Assembly: GCA_009783705.1 (NCBI GenBank)
Contig: WRCX01000008.1
Coordinates: 1-50,969, forward strand
From: Candidatus Bathycorpusculum hydrogenotrophicum
Lineage (GTDB): Archaea; Thermoproteota; Bathyarchaeia; Bathyarchaeales; Bathycorpusculaceae
Reading direction: 5' to 3'
DNA length: 50,969 nucleotides
The position numbers and the translations under genes were made by a program. Shown here one piece after another: positions 26,617 to 35,767 of the stretch. The stretch's first letter is position 1. Every line of letters starts with the position of its first letter. The notes beneath the pieces are model-generated. The model was given only the letters and a program-made list of their open reading frames with translations, ran no database searches and was not told the DNA's origin.

Positions 26617-27528
26617 TTACATGAAAGCTTTGTAGATTGGGTGGCTTTCGTCGGTTGGTCTTGTGCCTAGGTCTGCGCCGATGGATGCGAGGTATGTGTC
26701 TGTGATTGCTACTGCTGGGAAGACCCATTGTGCTTGTTCAATTGGTCCGGTCATGAGCCAGTTGGCGCCTGCCATTTGCATGATGGTGTTGGTTGAACAG
26801 ACGGTTCCTTTGCGGAATTCTTTTTCAAAGCTTGATTTGACCCAGCCCATGGTTGTGACGAGGTTGCCGCTTCCTAGACCTACAGGGTGACCATACTTTT
26901 CTTTCATGATTGGTATGGCTCTTACAGATGAACCCATGTCTGGTTCGAATGCGGGGACGGCTGTGTCGACGAGTGGTTTTGTGATACCGGCTCTCTCAGC
27001 CATAGCTAGTGCTTCGACTAGGACGTTCATTTTGCCGTCAAGGGTTGTGTCTTTTGGATCATCTGCTAGAACAATGGACATTTTGATGCCGCTTTCTTTG
27101 AGGTTTGCAAGTTCTGCGTCGGTTACGCCTTTGTAGATAGAGTTGTAGATGCATCTATCAGTTAGGCCCATTTTTTTTGCCAAGTTGGCAGCAGCCATAC
27201 GGGTCTTTGGACTCATTGCGTCGAGCATGAGTGGGGCGTCGGTGTGTGAGGGGATGAAGTCGATGTATTTTTCAAATGCAGTCTCGGTTGTGCCGGCGAT
27301 GTCTAGTGCAAACTTTACGCCGGTGATATCGCTTTGTGTTTGGATTGTGTTGATGACGTCTTCAGCTGCTTTTTGGTCAAAGATACCTTTGTTGGCATCT
27401 GTTACCATCTTTTGGCCTAGCCAGAAGATTGAAGCAATCAGAAAAGTTGGGTTTTCGCCTGGTTGACCGCCAATTTTGGCGTTCCCAATATCGTATGTTT
27501 TTTGTGGAGTTTTGAATATAAATGACAT
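26617..27528 (-). CDS. mtrH: MtrH-family methyltransferase subunit
   Basis: A TIM-barrel methyltransferase of the tetrahydromethanopterin S-methyltransferase subunit H family, which moves a methyl group between a pterin and a corrinoid. It starts MSFIFKTPQKTYDIGNAKIGGQPGENPT in essence, with the family's IGGQPGENPT motif. Further marks are FALDIAGTTETAFEKY, LDAMSPKTRM, VGLGSGNLVTTMGW and TGPIEQAQWVFPAVA. The length of 303 is normal. The rest of the Mtr complex (A-G) is not in the window; instead a soluble corrinoid protein is encoded immediately upstream. This pairing implies a two-component methyl transfer outside classical methanogenesis, feeding or drawing on a pterin C1 pool. Confidence 0.88.
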   Translation of the reverse strand: MSFIFKTPQKTYDIGNAKIGGQPGENPTFLIASIFWLGQKMVTDANKGIFDQKAAEDVINTIQTQSDITGVKFALDIAGTTETAFEKYIDFIPSHTDAPLMLDAMSPKTRMAAANLAKKMGLTDRCIYNSIYKGVTDAELANLKESGIKMSIVLADDPKDTTLDGKMNVLVEALAMAERAGITKPLVDTAVPAFEPDMGSSVRAIPIMKEKYGHPVGLGSGNLVTTMGWVKSSFEKEFRKGTVCSTNTIMQMAGANWLMTGPIEQAQWVFPAVAITDTYLASIGADLGTRPTDESHPIYKAFM

Positions 27529-27545
27529 CTATGCCACTTCTACGA

Positions 27546-27971
27546 TTATTTCTTGATTGCTTTCTTTGCGAGTTCTGGTGCTTCTTCTTTGTTTTTACCA
27601 AAGAGTGCGCCGAATTCGTCTGCATCTTCTTTTTTGACCGCTGCGCCGCCCATGATAATGCCGACTTTGTCTTTGAGACCTGCTGCTTTGAGAAGTTCGT
27701 CAAGTTTTGCTAGGTTGTTTTTTGCTGGGACAGTGTTGACTGAGAGTGCGATTAGGTTTGCATTGTTTTCTTTTACTTTGTCGATAAATACTTGGGGTGC
27801 AACGCTTTTTCCGACGTCAATGGTTTTGAAGCCTGCGCGTTTTAGTGTGCGGCGGACTGCTTCTTTTGCAGTGTCATGCATGTCTGGTTCAATGTTGCCG
27901 ATAACTACTATACCTAAGGGATTCTCTGGTTCTGGTGGTTCTTTTTCCATCATAGATTTAAGCCATGACAT
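27546..27971 (-). CDS. Corrinoid (B12-binding) methyl carrier protein
   Basis: A 141-residue corrinoid-binding domain. GNIEPDMHDTAKEAV carries the cobalt ligand His32 in a DxHxxA variant of the usual DxHxxG. LIALSVNTV and GIIMGGAAV match the S-x-L-like and GG motifs that bind the lower ligand loop. The four-helix cap of MtaC-type proteins is absent, so it is a minimal domain. AGGTG six bases before the ATG at 27971 fixes the start. It is the first gene of a pair, with mtrH starting 17 bases downstream. It most likely passes a methyl group to or from the MtrH partner. Confidence 0.85.
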   Translation of the reverse strand: MSWLKSMMEKEPPEPENPLGIVVIGNIEPDMHDTAKEAVRRTLKRAGFKTIDVGKSVAPQVFIDKVKENNANLIALSVNTVPAKNNLAKLDELLKAAGLKDKVGIIMGGAAVKKEDADEFGALFGKNKEEAPELAKKAIKK

Positions 27972-28003
27972 ATTAAACACCTTTTTCCTGTTTGTATACT
28001 CTG

Positions 28004-28013
28004 GGCTTTTTAT
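28004..28013 (-). promoter_or_regulatory. TATA-like box of the corrinoid-protein/mtrH pair
   Basis: Minus strand GTATAAAAAG lies about 35 bases before the ATG of the corrinoid gene, the distance expected for an archaeal TATA box with a short leader carrying the AGGTG site. Confidence 0.45.
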
Positions 28014-28077
28014 ACTCGAAATCCATATTTAACCTTTTACCAACAAATCAAACGATGTATATTAAGCGGTAAAGTAA

Positions 28078-30392
28078 ATGCTACAATCGACCAGAACCCA
28101 TATCGTGGTACTTGCTATATTTGTGTTCTCGTTTGTGTATCGGATGCTTTTGTTGTTCTGGTCAGGGTTCCCCCCAGGAGCAGACATTGGATTACACAAC
28201 AGTGTCATATACTCCATCACTGGTTCGGGTCCTACGGATTTTCTCTACAACTATTACCATATAGGCGGTGGAGTTTCACTAACTTTTCCGGGTTATCATA
28301 TTTTCACAGCAAGCACTATGCTACTAACAGGTCTGCCTGAATACGTAGCCCACGCTGTGGTGGTGTGTCTTTTCTCAGCGCTCACGGTTGTATGTGCGTT
28401 TTTGATAACCAAAAAAGTCTGGTCAACCCCGGCAGCTGTTATCGTTGCGTTCTTAGCAATGATTTCACGCTTTGATATGGAGATGCTGTTTTGGGCAGGC
28501 TATCCCAACATCATAACGCTTATGCTAATTCCATTAACATTTTATCTCTATATCCAAAAAGATCGTTTCTCCAAGGTACCGTTTCTAATTTCCACCTCAA
28601 TTTTAACAGCCACCCTGTTTCTGACACATTCGTTAAGCGCGGCCATGTTCGGAGGTATAACAGTGGGGGTGGCACTGTTTATTTTGCTGTTCCCCAAAAA
28701 GTTCCAGACCGCAAGAAAAACTGTGTTCTATTGGCTACTATCGATAAGTTTTGGGGCGGTTTGGTTTTGCCTTTTTTAATCAAGGCGATTCCGGCATATC
28801 TAAGTGAGTATGGCTCAAGTGAGATTGCTGGAGCAACCCTCTCCGCCCAATTGTTACCGTTAGAGATTGTGCTACCGCTCTTTGGGGTTGTTATTGCCTT
28901 TTTTGTTTTCTCTAAAAAGTTCTTCAACAAAACGCTTACGCTACCCGCGTTTTTCCTCTCTATGTGGGTGTTTCTGCCCTTAATTTTGACCCAGAGCTAC
29001 TTGGTGGGCATTCCTGTTGACTATAATCGGTTTATGTATTTTCTTATCCTGCCGGTATTGATGTTTATAGCCGTGCTAATTGAGTATGGTTCAGCGTTTT
29101 TTGCCAAACCTCTAAACAGCTACCTAACCAAATGGCAACAAATTCCAAAACGCCTCGCCGCCGCTCTGACCACAAAACGGCTCTACTCAGGGTTCATAGT
29201 GCTCTTTTTGCTATTCTCCTTTATAGCACTGCCCATCTTTATGACCCCAGATCTTGAGGTGGGTCACACACTGCAAAATTTCTATCAAGCCATGACCCAA
29301 CCGGGTTGGGATGCCATTCAGTGGGCCAAAACAAACACGGCATCCAACGCCGTATTTGTTGCCGATGCATGGTATGGCTGGTGGTTTAGCGGATTTGCCC
29401 AAAGACCCACCCTTAGCGCAGTTGATCCCCAGTACCTAACAGTTAATCGAGAAGTCGACAACGCAACATTTGCCCGAACTCTTCTTGACACCAACTATGT
29501 AATTGATAATGGCTATCTCCAAGTCCACGATGACGGCGGATACATAGCCCGCCACAACCCCCAAATTCTAGTTGCACAAAACTGGACGTATTACACCTAT
29601 TCATTCTTTAACTTTAACAGTGAAACCACAAAAATCGAATACCAACTCAACGGCAAAACCCAACCAACCATCAGACTCTCAGAACTCCCCGTAAAAGACA
29701 TGACCATACAAAACGATGAAACCCAAGCAACAATAACAGTTGTACGAGGCAACACCGACTTTAACTACACCCTCTCAACAACACTTTATCGCAATGTACG
29801 ATTTGCTAATGTAACCTCAACGCTAACCAGTCTCCTTTCAGGGGTCATCTTTAATCGAGTGCATATCAACGTAGAAACCACCGGTTTCCAAATACCCCAC
29901 AACAATAAAGCCACCATCGCTCTAGTTGAGACAGGCACCAAATCCTTTGGACAACTAATCTTTACTACCCCCCCAGAAGAGGTGGATCTTAACACCATAG
30001 GTGACTCAGAGGTTGTAAAAGTCATCGAGCTAACCTATTGTTTAGGTGATCAACCCCAAGGAGAAATTCAGATACTCGCAGGCGCCTACTCAGCATCCAA
30101 CAAGCCAAACCTATACACTAACCCCACAACAATAAACAATGCATTTAGCCAAATAGTAACTGATAACCTAGTTACCGCATTGCAACCCATGGAAAAAGAC
30201 CAGGCCATGTCTATCTTTGATTATCGCTTTGAATTGCAAACCAGAAGCGTTGCCTATGTTATCTGCCGCTTAAGCGATCCCGCCGAGGCGAAAATCGTAC
30301 CCAAGTTTCGTCTTGACCCAACCTTTAGCCTTGTGTTTATTAACAAAGAAGTTGCAATCTTTAGAATAAACGGGGATCCAAACCAAGATTGA
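28078..30392 (+). CDS. Large polytopic GT-C-like membrane protein, frameshifted
   Basis: The first frame (234 residues) carries about six membrane helices and the PGADIGLHNS loop; it stops at 28777-28779. A second frame continues FLIKAIPAYLSEYG with more helices and then a long outer domain. Restoring one T in the T6 run at 28772-28777 joins them as CLFLIKAIPAYL, giving about 770 residues. The pattern of roughly 11-13 helices, a D-rich first outer loop and a large beta-rich outer C-terminus resembles the GT-C superfamily (oligosaccharyltransferase/PMT-like). It overlaps the next gene by four bases (TTGA), showing translational coupling. Confidence 0.7.
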
Positions 30393-32728
30393 ACCCAACG
30401 GTTGCAATACACACCCTGCTAAACGATAAAAAGAAACTGGAACTGGCCTTCATAACAGTTTTCTCAGCAGTTATTCTAATTCTCTTCTACTCCATCTTAT
30501 CAATGAATGGGGTGATTTTGGGCAATGACCCCTCGGTGCATCTTGAGAAAGCACGCATATTTCTAAACACCGGACAAATACCGTTAGGCAACCTAGGCTG
30601 GACCCCACCGCTCTACCAGATCGTTTTGGCCATGTTTATATCTCTAAGCGGCGCAAGCGACATCGGACAACTCATCTTTCTAGTCAAGATACTAGCAGTC
30701 ATTGTTGACTGGCTCATGATTATGTCAGTTTATCTGCTCACCTCAAGAGCCTTTAGCAAAAAAACAGGCGCCATCGCCGCAATTTTATTGTTGTTCTGTT
30801 TTCCAGTGTTTGAACTCAACCAATGTGGCGGTAGCACAACCGCATTGGGCATAGCATTTCTGATGCTACTACTAATCTATCTCCCGTTGGCAATTGAAAA
30901 ATTCGGCTATCTGATGGTTACCTTCTTTGCCGCATTCTCAGTCATGATGGCCCACCAACTTGCAACCTTTGTAGCAGTACTGGCTCTAATCCCCGTTTTA
31001 ATCTATATGCTCAAAAAATCCCAAGGAAAAGCCCGAGGCGCCTACCTCAAAGTACTAGCGGCTTTAGTTCTTGGAGGGGGGATAGTCTTTTTCCTCTACT
31101 ACTTTGGCGCCATGATAGGCTATCTGGGCGTAATGCTAGAACATGTATTTTTTAGCCAAAAAGCCTACGCCTACCAAATAGGCGCCACCACCCTAAACGC
31201 GTTTATAATTAACTTTGGATTTATAACCCTTCTAACCATCGCAGGAGTATATTTTGCCTACAAACAACTCAAAACCCCCAAACGCACAGTATATTTCATA
31301 GGCTTACTCTCCGCATTAATTGTTCCATTTATACTAGCAGAATCACACCTCTTTGGCCTCTATCTGCCATTTCAGTGGTTCATCTACTACCTCACACCGC
31401 TTATGGCTATTTTCGCAGCAGTCACCATCGCATATGCCGCACAAAAAATACCACGCTTTTATGCTAACCATCGAGCCCAATTCCGCAAAACCTGGGTTAG
31501 AGTAGCCACTGTGGGTTTGATTGTGGTGACGTGTTTGGCGGTGGGAGTTCGCTCTGAGGTTGTGTATGGGAAAATAATGGAAGCCGGCACACTCTATGCC
31601 ACCACAGACATAAAGGCCTACGAAGCAGGCATTTGGCTAAGAGACCACTACCCCGAAAACCAAACCGTGGTGGTTACCGAGATTCCTGGGTTTTGGTTCC
31701 AGCAGTTCTCAGATAAACCCGTGATTGCCCAAACCAACCCCGTTATCCAAAGAAACCTAATTGCGGAGTCAGTTTTAACTCTGTCCTATGAGATAGAGCA
31801 TCCCCAAACTCTGCTAAAGGCCTATGGAGCAAAAGGAGACATTGTAGATGAAAGCTATGTCTCCCTAGATCACGTTTGGCACCGAGCGTCCTATAGCGCA
31901 ACTAATGGGGACTTTTTGTATTTCACTCAAAACGGTATCGAACAAAAACTGCCCCTTTCAGCTCTTAGCAAGCAAATCACCCTTGAAGAACAAGATGGGA
32001 TTGAAAAAATCAATTGTATTTATTCGAATGAAAACTTTACCATAACTAAAACCCTGCAAGCCCAAAACATCACCTACCCCATAGATATCTCATGGACCAT
32101 TACACCCCAAGTAAGCGGAGTAGCCAATGTTACGCTATATTTGAGCACATTTTTGGATCTTAGCTTTAGCTTTGATAAAGCCCAAATCCCCCAAGTAATG
32201 GATTGGGTTAACCCTTGGGATGCAGACAGCAATCGAGTAGAAAAACAAGAAACCGGTAACCCCCAAACGGACTGGGCTGTTGCCAGCTTTGTAAACACTG
32301 ATCTCAAAAATGGTTATTTAGGCCTCTATGATAGCCAAAACGACATCGCCTTCGCCTTCAACTTTACTGACCGACCCCAATGGGGAAACATTGGTGCCCT
32401 ATCAAACCGGAATATCGATGCGGTACGGTTCCAATACTCATTTAGCAACGTTGACATTAACCAAACAGTTACGTGTTCCTACCAGATCTTATCACTCGCA
32501 AAAAACAGCTACCCTCAACTCACCCCTAACAACTTAGAGGGCATACTTAGCAACCTAACACCCGAGTTTGCAATAATGACTCGAGATTACAACGACGACA
32601 TTTGCGAAAACAACATAGGCTTCATCGTCTATGACCGAAACCAACTCGACACCCAAATCATCAACAGCAAAATCCTACACCTCATCTACTCAAACGACCG
32701 ATACGTCATCTTCAAAATCCAACAATAA
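30389..32728 (+). CDS. Large polytopic GT-C-like membrane protein
   Basis: Starts at a TTG overlapping the upstream stop (TTGA). It has 779 residues: about 11-12 membrane helices in the first ~390, with a first outer loop GVILGNDPSVHLEKARIF whose NDxSxH pattern fits the donor loop of GT-C enzymes, then a long extracellular beta-rich region from about residue 400 with several N-x-S/T sites. It is a distant paralogue of the preceding gene in layout. Together they look like lipid-linked sugar transferases acting on outer-face substrates. I cannot assign the donor or acceptor. TTG start with no obvious ribosome binding site fits coupling. Confidence 0.75.
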   Translation: MNPTVAIHTLLNDKKKLELAFITVFSAVILILFYSILSMNGVILGNDPSVHLEKARIFLNTGQIPLGNLGWTPPLYQIVLAMFISLSGASDIGQLIFLVKILAVIVDWLMIMSVYLLTSRAFSKKTGAIAAILLLFCFPVFELNQCGGSTTALGIAFLMLLLIYLPLAIEKFGYLMVTFFAAFSVMMAHQLATFVAVLALIPVLIYMLKKSQGKARGAYLKVLAALVLGGGIVFFLYYFGAMIGYLGVMLEHVFFSQKAYAYQIGATTLNAFIINFGFITLLTIAGVYFAYKQLKTPKRTVYFIGLLSALIVPFILAESHLFGLYLPFQWFIYYLTPLMAIFAAVTIAYAAQKIPRFYANHRAQFRKTWVRVATVGLIVVTCLAVGVRSEVVYGKIMEAGTLYATTDIKAYEAGIWLRDHYPENQTVVVTEIPGFWFQQFSDKPVIAQTNPVIQRNLIAESVLTLSYEIEHPQTLLKAYGAKGDIVDESYVSLDHVWHRASYSATNGDFLYFTQNGIEQKLPLSALSKQITLEEQDGIEKINCIYSNENFTITKTLQAQNITYPIDISWTITPQVSGVANVTLYLSTFLDLSFSFDKAQIPQVMDWVNPWDADSNRVEKQETGNPQTDWAVASFVNTDLKNGYLGLYDSQNDIAFAFNFTDRPQWGNIGALSNRNIDAVRFQYSFSNVDINQTVTCSYQILSLAKNSYPQLTPNNLEGILSNLTPEFAIMTRDYNDDICENNIGFIVYDRNQLDTQIINSKILHLIYSNDRYVIFKIQQ

Positions 32729-32828
32729 CCAGTCGTCTCAGTATAGAAACATACCAAAATAAAAGACCGCCCGCCAAAAATTGCACCCATGCTTTTAACT
32801 GGATAAATAAGATTCTGCATAGAAATGT

Positions 32829-32907
32829 TGGCGGGCCCGCTGGGATTTGAACCCAGGATTCTCGGCTCCGGAGGCCGATGCCTTAATCCGTGCTAGACTA
32901 CGAGCCC
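32829..32907 (-). tRNA. tRNA-Arg (anticodon CCG)
   Basis: Minus strand cloverleaf: acceptor GGGCTCG pairs with CGGGCCC at 66-72, the D stem is GTCT/AGGC, the anticodon stem TCGGC/GCCGA encloses loop CTCCGGA with anticodon CCG, the variable loop is GAATC and the T arm is CTGGG-TTCAAAT-CCCAG. A CCA end is encoded. No intron. It reads CGG codons. Confidence 0.93.
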
Positions 32908-33133
32908 CTACTACCTTTCACAGATAGCCCACCTTCATTTTTGGGTTCTGTCTAATATGGGTTTTCTGGATTAAAATATAGAGTCAAATCAAGAGTCAGC
33001 AGACGTTCCGTTTCTTTATGTAGGAAATACTGAAACTATCAGCATAACTTACAAAAACCCAAAAAAACCCACTGATAAAAGATACAACTTGCCTGCAGTA
33101 GAAATAAGAGAGGGCCAGTTGAATTCATTATCG

Positions 33134-33634
33134 TTACTCTTGGATTATTGTTTCGTTTAGCCACCAGGCTTTTTTCTTGCCTGAGCGTTCGCCTGCGTAG
33201 TATTCGATGATGGATTTGCCGGCTTGTTTTTGGCTGGTTTTCTCAATTCTTTGTAGTCTGTTTAGGACTAGCCAGCGGTTGGTTTTTAGGTAGTCTGCTA
33301 TTTCGGGTGTGGTGGCGGATTTGTAGTTTAGGAGGTATTCGATGATTTGGCGGTCGACTTCGTCTTGGGCGTATTGGTAGGGGTTGATTTTGCCGTGTTG
33401 GAATGTGAGGATGTCAAGATCGTTTAGGTATTTTTGGATTTGACCGAATTGTTCTTCTAGTTGGGTTATGCGTTGTTGGAGGGCTAAGAGTTTGTCGGGT
33501 TTGGGGGTTGTTTGGAGTTTTTCGGCTATGGCATCACGGATAAAGGTGCTTCGGTCGCCTTCGGGGATGCGCAGGGCGAGTTCTTGGTAGATTTCCTCTG
33601 CTAATTTGACGGTGACAACACGTAGCTCGGTCAT
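33134..33634 (-). CDS. Ribbon-helix-helix plus winged-helix regulator
   Basis: Residues 1-45 form an RHH DNA-binding domain (MTELRVVTVKLAEEIYQELA with RSTFIRDAIAEKLQ). A coiled-coil segment (LLALQQRITQLEEQFGQIQ, about 50-70) follows, and residues ~88-150 form a winged helix (ATTPEIADYLKTNRWLVLNRL is the HTH). This fusion of two DNA-binding folds through a coiled coil is unusual. It is transcribed divergently from the DUF2090/glpX pair with a 130-base shared region containing a dyad at 33697-33713, so it could control them or itself. Ligand unknown. Confidence 0.7.
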   Translation of the reverse strand: MTELRVVTVKLAEEIYQELALRIPEGDRSTFIRDAIAEKLQTTPKPDKLLALQQRITQLEEQFGQIQKYLNDLDILTFQHGKINPYQYAQDEVDRQIIEYLLNYKSATTPEIADYLKTNRWLVLNRLQRIEKTSQKQAGKSIIEYYAGERSGKKKAWWLNETIIQE

Positions 33635-33696
33635 GTTTGTTCTTTTAGTGTTATGGTTGTTTTATTATTTTTATTTTCTCCCAAAACTGCTTGAGG

Positions 33697-33713
33697 TGAC
33701 CTAAAGCTGGTCA
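33697..33713. promoter_or_regulatory. TGACC-N7-GGTCA dyad in a divergent promoter
   Basis: A 5-base inverted repeat with a 7-base spacer lies about 50 bases upstream of the aldolase-like gene and 60 bases from the RHH-wHTH regulator. The position between a regulator and its divergent neighbour makes it a candidate operator. Confidence 0.4.
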
Positions 33714-33764
33714 GCAATAATGCATTTATTGGAGAGAAAACAGATAAAAGTACGGTAACAACAC

Positions 33765-34679
33765 ATGACTGATTGGTCGAAGAGTGACTTGTTGATTTTA
33801 GCGTTTGATCATCGTGCATCGTTTATCGAGAAATTATTTGGGATCAAAGGGCGTCCCCCCACGGCTGAGGAGAAGCAAAGTATCCAAGAAGCTAAACAAA
33901 TAATTTTTGAAGGCTTCAAGTTAGCGCTTCAAAAAAAGGTTCCCAAAGAAATTGCAGGGTTGTTGGTTGATGAAGAGTTTGGGTCAAAGATTCTTCGGGA
34001 AGCCAAGCAACAAGGGTTCCAATTTGCTATGCCGGCAGAAAAATCCGGTCAAGACGAGTTTGACTTTGAATACGGCGAGCAATTCAGTGCACATATTGAG
34101 GAGTTTGAGCCGACTTTTCTTAAGGTGTTGGTGCGCTACAATCCTGAGAGCGAGGTAGCACTCAATGTGCGGCAGTTGCAACGTCTTAAAAAACTCAGTG
34201 ATTATCTCCTATCGATCAATCGGCCGTTTCTCTTTGAGCTCATCGTGCCCGCTACATCTGAGCAGTTAGCTAAATTGGGTGGGTCAAAAGAGAAATATGA
34301 CACTGAGCTACGTCCTCAGCTTATGGTTGAGAGCATAAAACAGATCCAAGACGGCGGGGTTGAGCCGGCGATTTGGAAACTCGAAGGGGTTGATAGGGCT
34401 GAGGCAGCCAAAGCAGTTGTTGCACAAGCCCAAAGCAATGGTCGCAAAGCAGGCGTCATCACCTTGGGACGAGGGGAATCTAAAGAAAAAGTTCAGGAGT
34501 GGCTCAAAGTGGGCGCCAGCATACCAGGCATTATTGGGTTCGCGGTTGGACGAACCATATTTTGGGATCCCCTAGTTGAATTTAGAACTGCAAAAATAGA
34601 TAAGGCACAAGCGGCTGAAAAGATTGCTCAGAACTATATTGAATTTGTAGATTTATGGCAAACCCAGAGGAAAAAATAA
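33765..34679 (+). CDS. DUF2090 aldolase-like protein
   Basis: A 304-residue TIM-barrel-type protein. ILAFDHRASFIEKLFG is the N-terminal signature of the DUF2090/IolC C-terminal domain family, related to tagatose- and fructose-bisphosphate aldolases (class I, LacD-like). Further family marks are LLVDEEFGSKIL, FAMPAEKSGQDEF, FELIVPATSEQL, WKLEGVDR and GFAVGRTIFWDPL. It ends one base before glpX and the two form a tight pair. An aldolase reaction on a sugar phosphate, feeding the downstream phosphatase, is inferred from context; the substrate is not proven. Confidence 0.75.
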   Translation: MTDWSKSDLLILAFDHRASFIEKLFGIKGRPPTAEEKQSIQEAKQIIFEGFKLALQKKVPKEIAGLLVDEEFGSKILREAKQQGFQFAMPAEKSGQDEFDFEYGEQFSAHIEEFEPTFLKVLVRYNPESEVALNVRQLQRLKKLSDYLLSINRPFLFELIVPATSEQLAKLGGSKEKYDTELRPQLMVESIKQIQDGGVEPAIWKLEGVDRAEAAKAVVAQAQSNGRKAGVITLGRGESKEKVQEWLKVGASIPGIIGFAVGRTIFWDPLVEFRTAKIDKAQAAEKIAQNYIEFVDLWQTQRKK

Positions 34680-34680
34680 C

Positions 34681-35664
34681 ATGACATCTCTTAGATCGTT
34701 ATCTCCATCTCTAACGCGTATAACCATAGCTGGAGCCGTGGGAGCAGCTCTTCACATAGGCAAAGGCGACTCTGATAAAGTAGATCAAACTGCGCTGGAT
34801 TTCTCCCGAGCAGTTCTCAACCAAACCGAGGTAGACGGCGAGGTCATATGCTGTGAAGGCCCCAAAGATAATGCCCCGGCCTTTAGTTACAAAGAAAAAG
34901 TCGGCACCGGCAATGGCCCCAAAGTCGAGTTTGTCATCGACCAAGTTGATGGCACCACAGCCACCTCCAAGGGCAAAAAGGACGCTATCTCGGCATTAGC
35001 CTGCGCACCCGCGGGATGTCTCCAAGTGCTACCCGATGATGGATACTACTTTAAAATCGCCACTGATGGCCAATCTAGGGGCAAGCTATCGGCTGATATG
35101 ACCTTTGAAGAGATCGTGCAAACCGTTGCAAAAAACAAAGGCTTAGATCTCTCCAACTTTACAGTAATCATGCTTGAGCGCGAACGCCACTTAGGCCTGC
35201 TTGAGCGCCTCAGAAAAATGGGGGTCCGGCTCATCTTGATAACTGATGGCGACATCGCAGGCTCCATTGTCACCTGCCTGCCCAACTCTGGTATCGACTT
35301 ACTAATAGGCGCAGGTGCAGGAGCCGAAGCCACCATCGCAGCCACCGCAGTCAAATGCCTAGGCGGCACCATGCTAGTCAAAGTTTGGCGTGACAAAAAA
35401 GACGACGCCAACCGACTCACCCGACTAGAAGCCGCAGGAGTCGATGTCAACAAAACCTACACTGAGGACGAATTAGCAAAAGGCAACGAGATGATCTTTG
35501 CAGCATCAGGCATCACCAAAGGCGAGATGCTAGACGGCGTCAGATTCACACCCACAGGCGCCATCGTCAAATCCCTCTGCACAAGACTCCCAAGCGGAAG
35601 CGTCGAGTGGTCAGAAACCAACCTCAAATTCAAAGGCCACCCCGTCTACAGCCACATAACCTAA
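34681..35664 (+). CDS. glpX: Fructose-1,6-bisphosphatase class II (GlpX type)
   Basis: Hydrolyses fructose 1,6-bisphosphate to fructose 6-phosphate in gluconeogenesis. Marks of the GlpX family are EVICCEGPKDNAPA, FVIDQVDGTTATSKG (metal-binding DxxDGTT), LITDGDIAGSIVTC and the LIGAGAGAEATIAATAVKCLGG region. Length 327 is typical of bacterial GlpX. Most archaea use a bifunctional type V aldolase/phosphatase, so this class is uncommon and its tight coupling (one base gap) to a DUF2090 aldolase-like gene is notable. No frameshift. Confidence 0.92.
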   Translation: MTSLRSLSPSLTRITIAGAVGAALHIGKGDSDKVDQTALDFSRAVLNQTEVDGEVICCEGPKDNAPAFSYKEKVGTGNGPKVEFVIDQVDGTTATSKGKKDAISALACAPAGCLQVLPDDGYYFKIATDGQSRGKLSADMTFEEIVQTVAKNKGLDLSNFTVIMLERERHLGLLERLRKMGVRLILITDGDIAGSIVTCLPNSGIDLLIGAGAGAEATIAATAVKCLGGTMLVKVWRDKKDDANRLTRLEAAGVDVNKTYTEDELAKGNEMIFAASGITKGEMLDGVRFTPTGAIVKSLCTRLPSGSVEWSETNLKFKGHPVYSHIT

Positions 35665-35767
35665 CCCTTCTTTTCATCGCCCTTTCTTTTCATCTTTTAA
35701 ACGGTTGCCTCAGAAATTCGACCGCATACCAACATATGATTCGTCATACCATACGTATTGTTGACAC

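Noticed and set aside
27553-28032. A 159-codon plus-strand frame over the corrinoid gene
   Set aside because: Antisense to a well-supported corrinoid domain with its own ribosome binding site; no motif in the plus frame.
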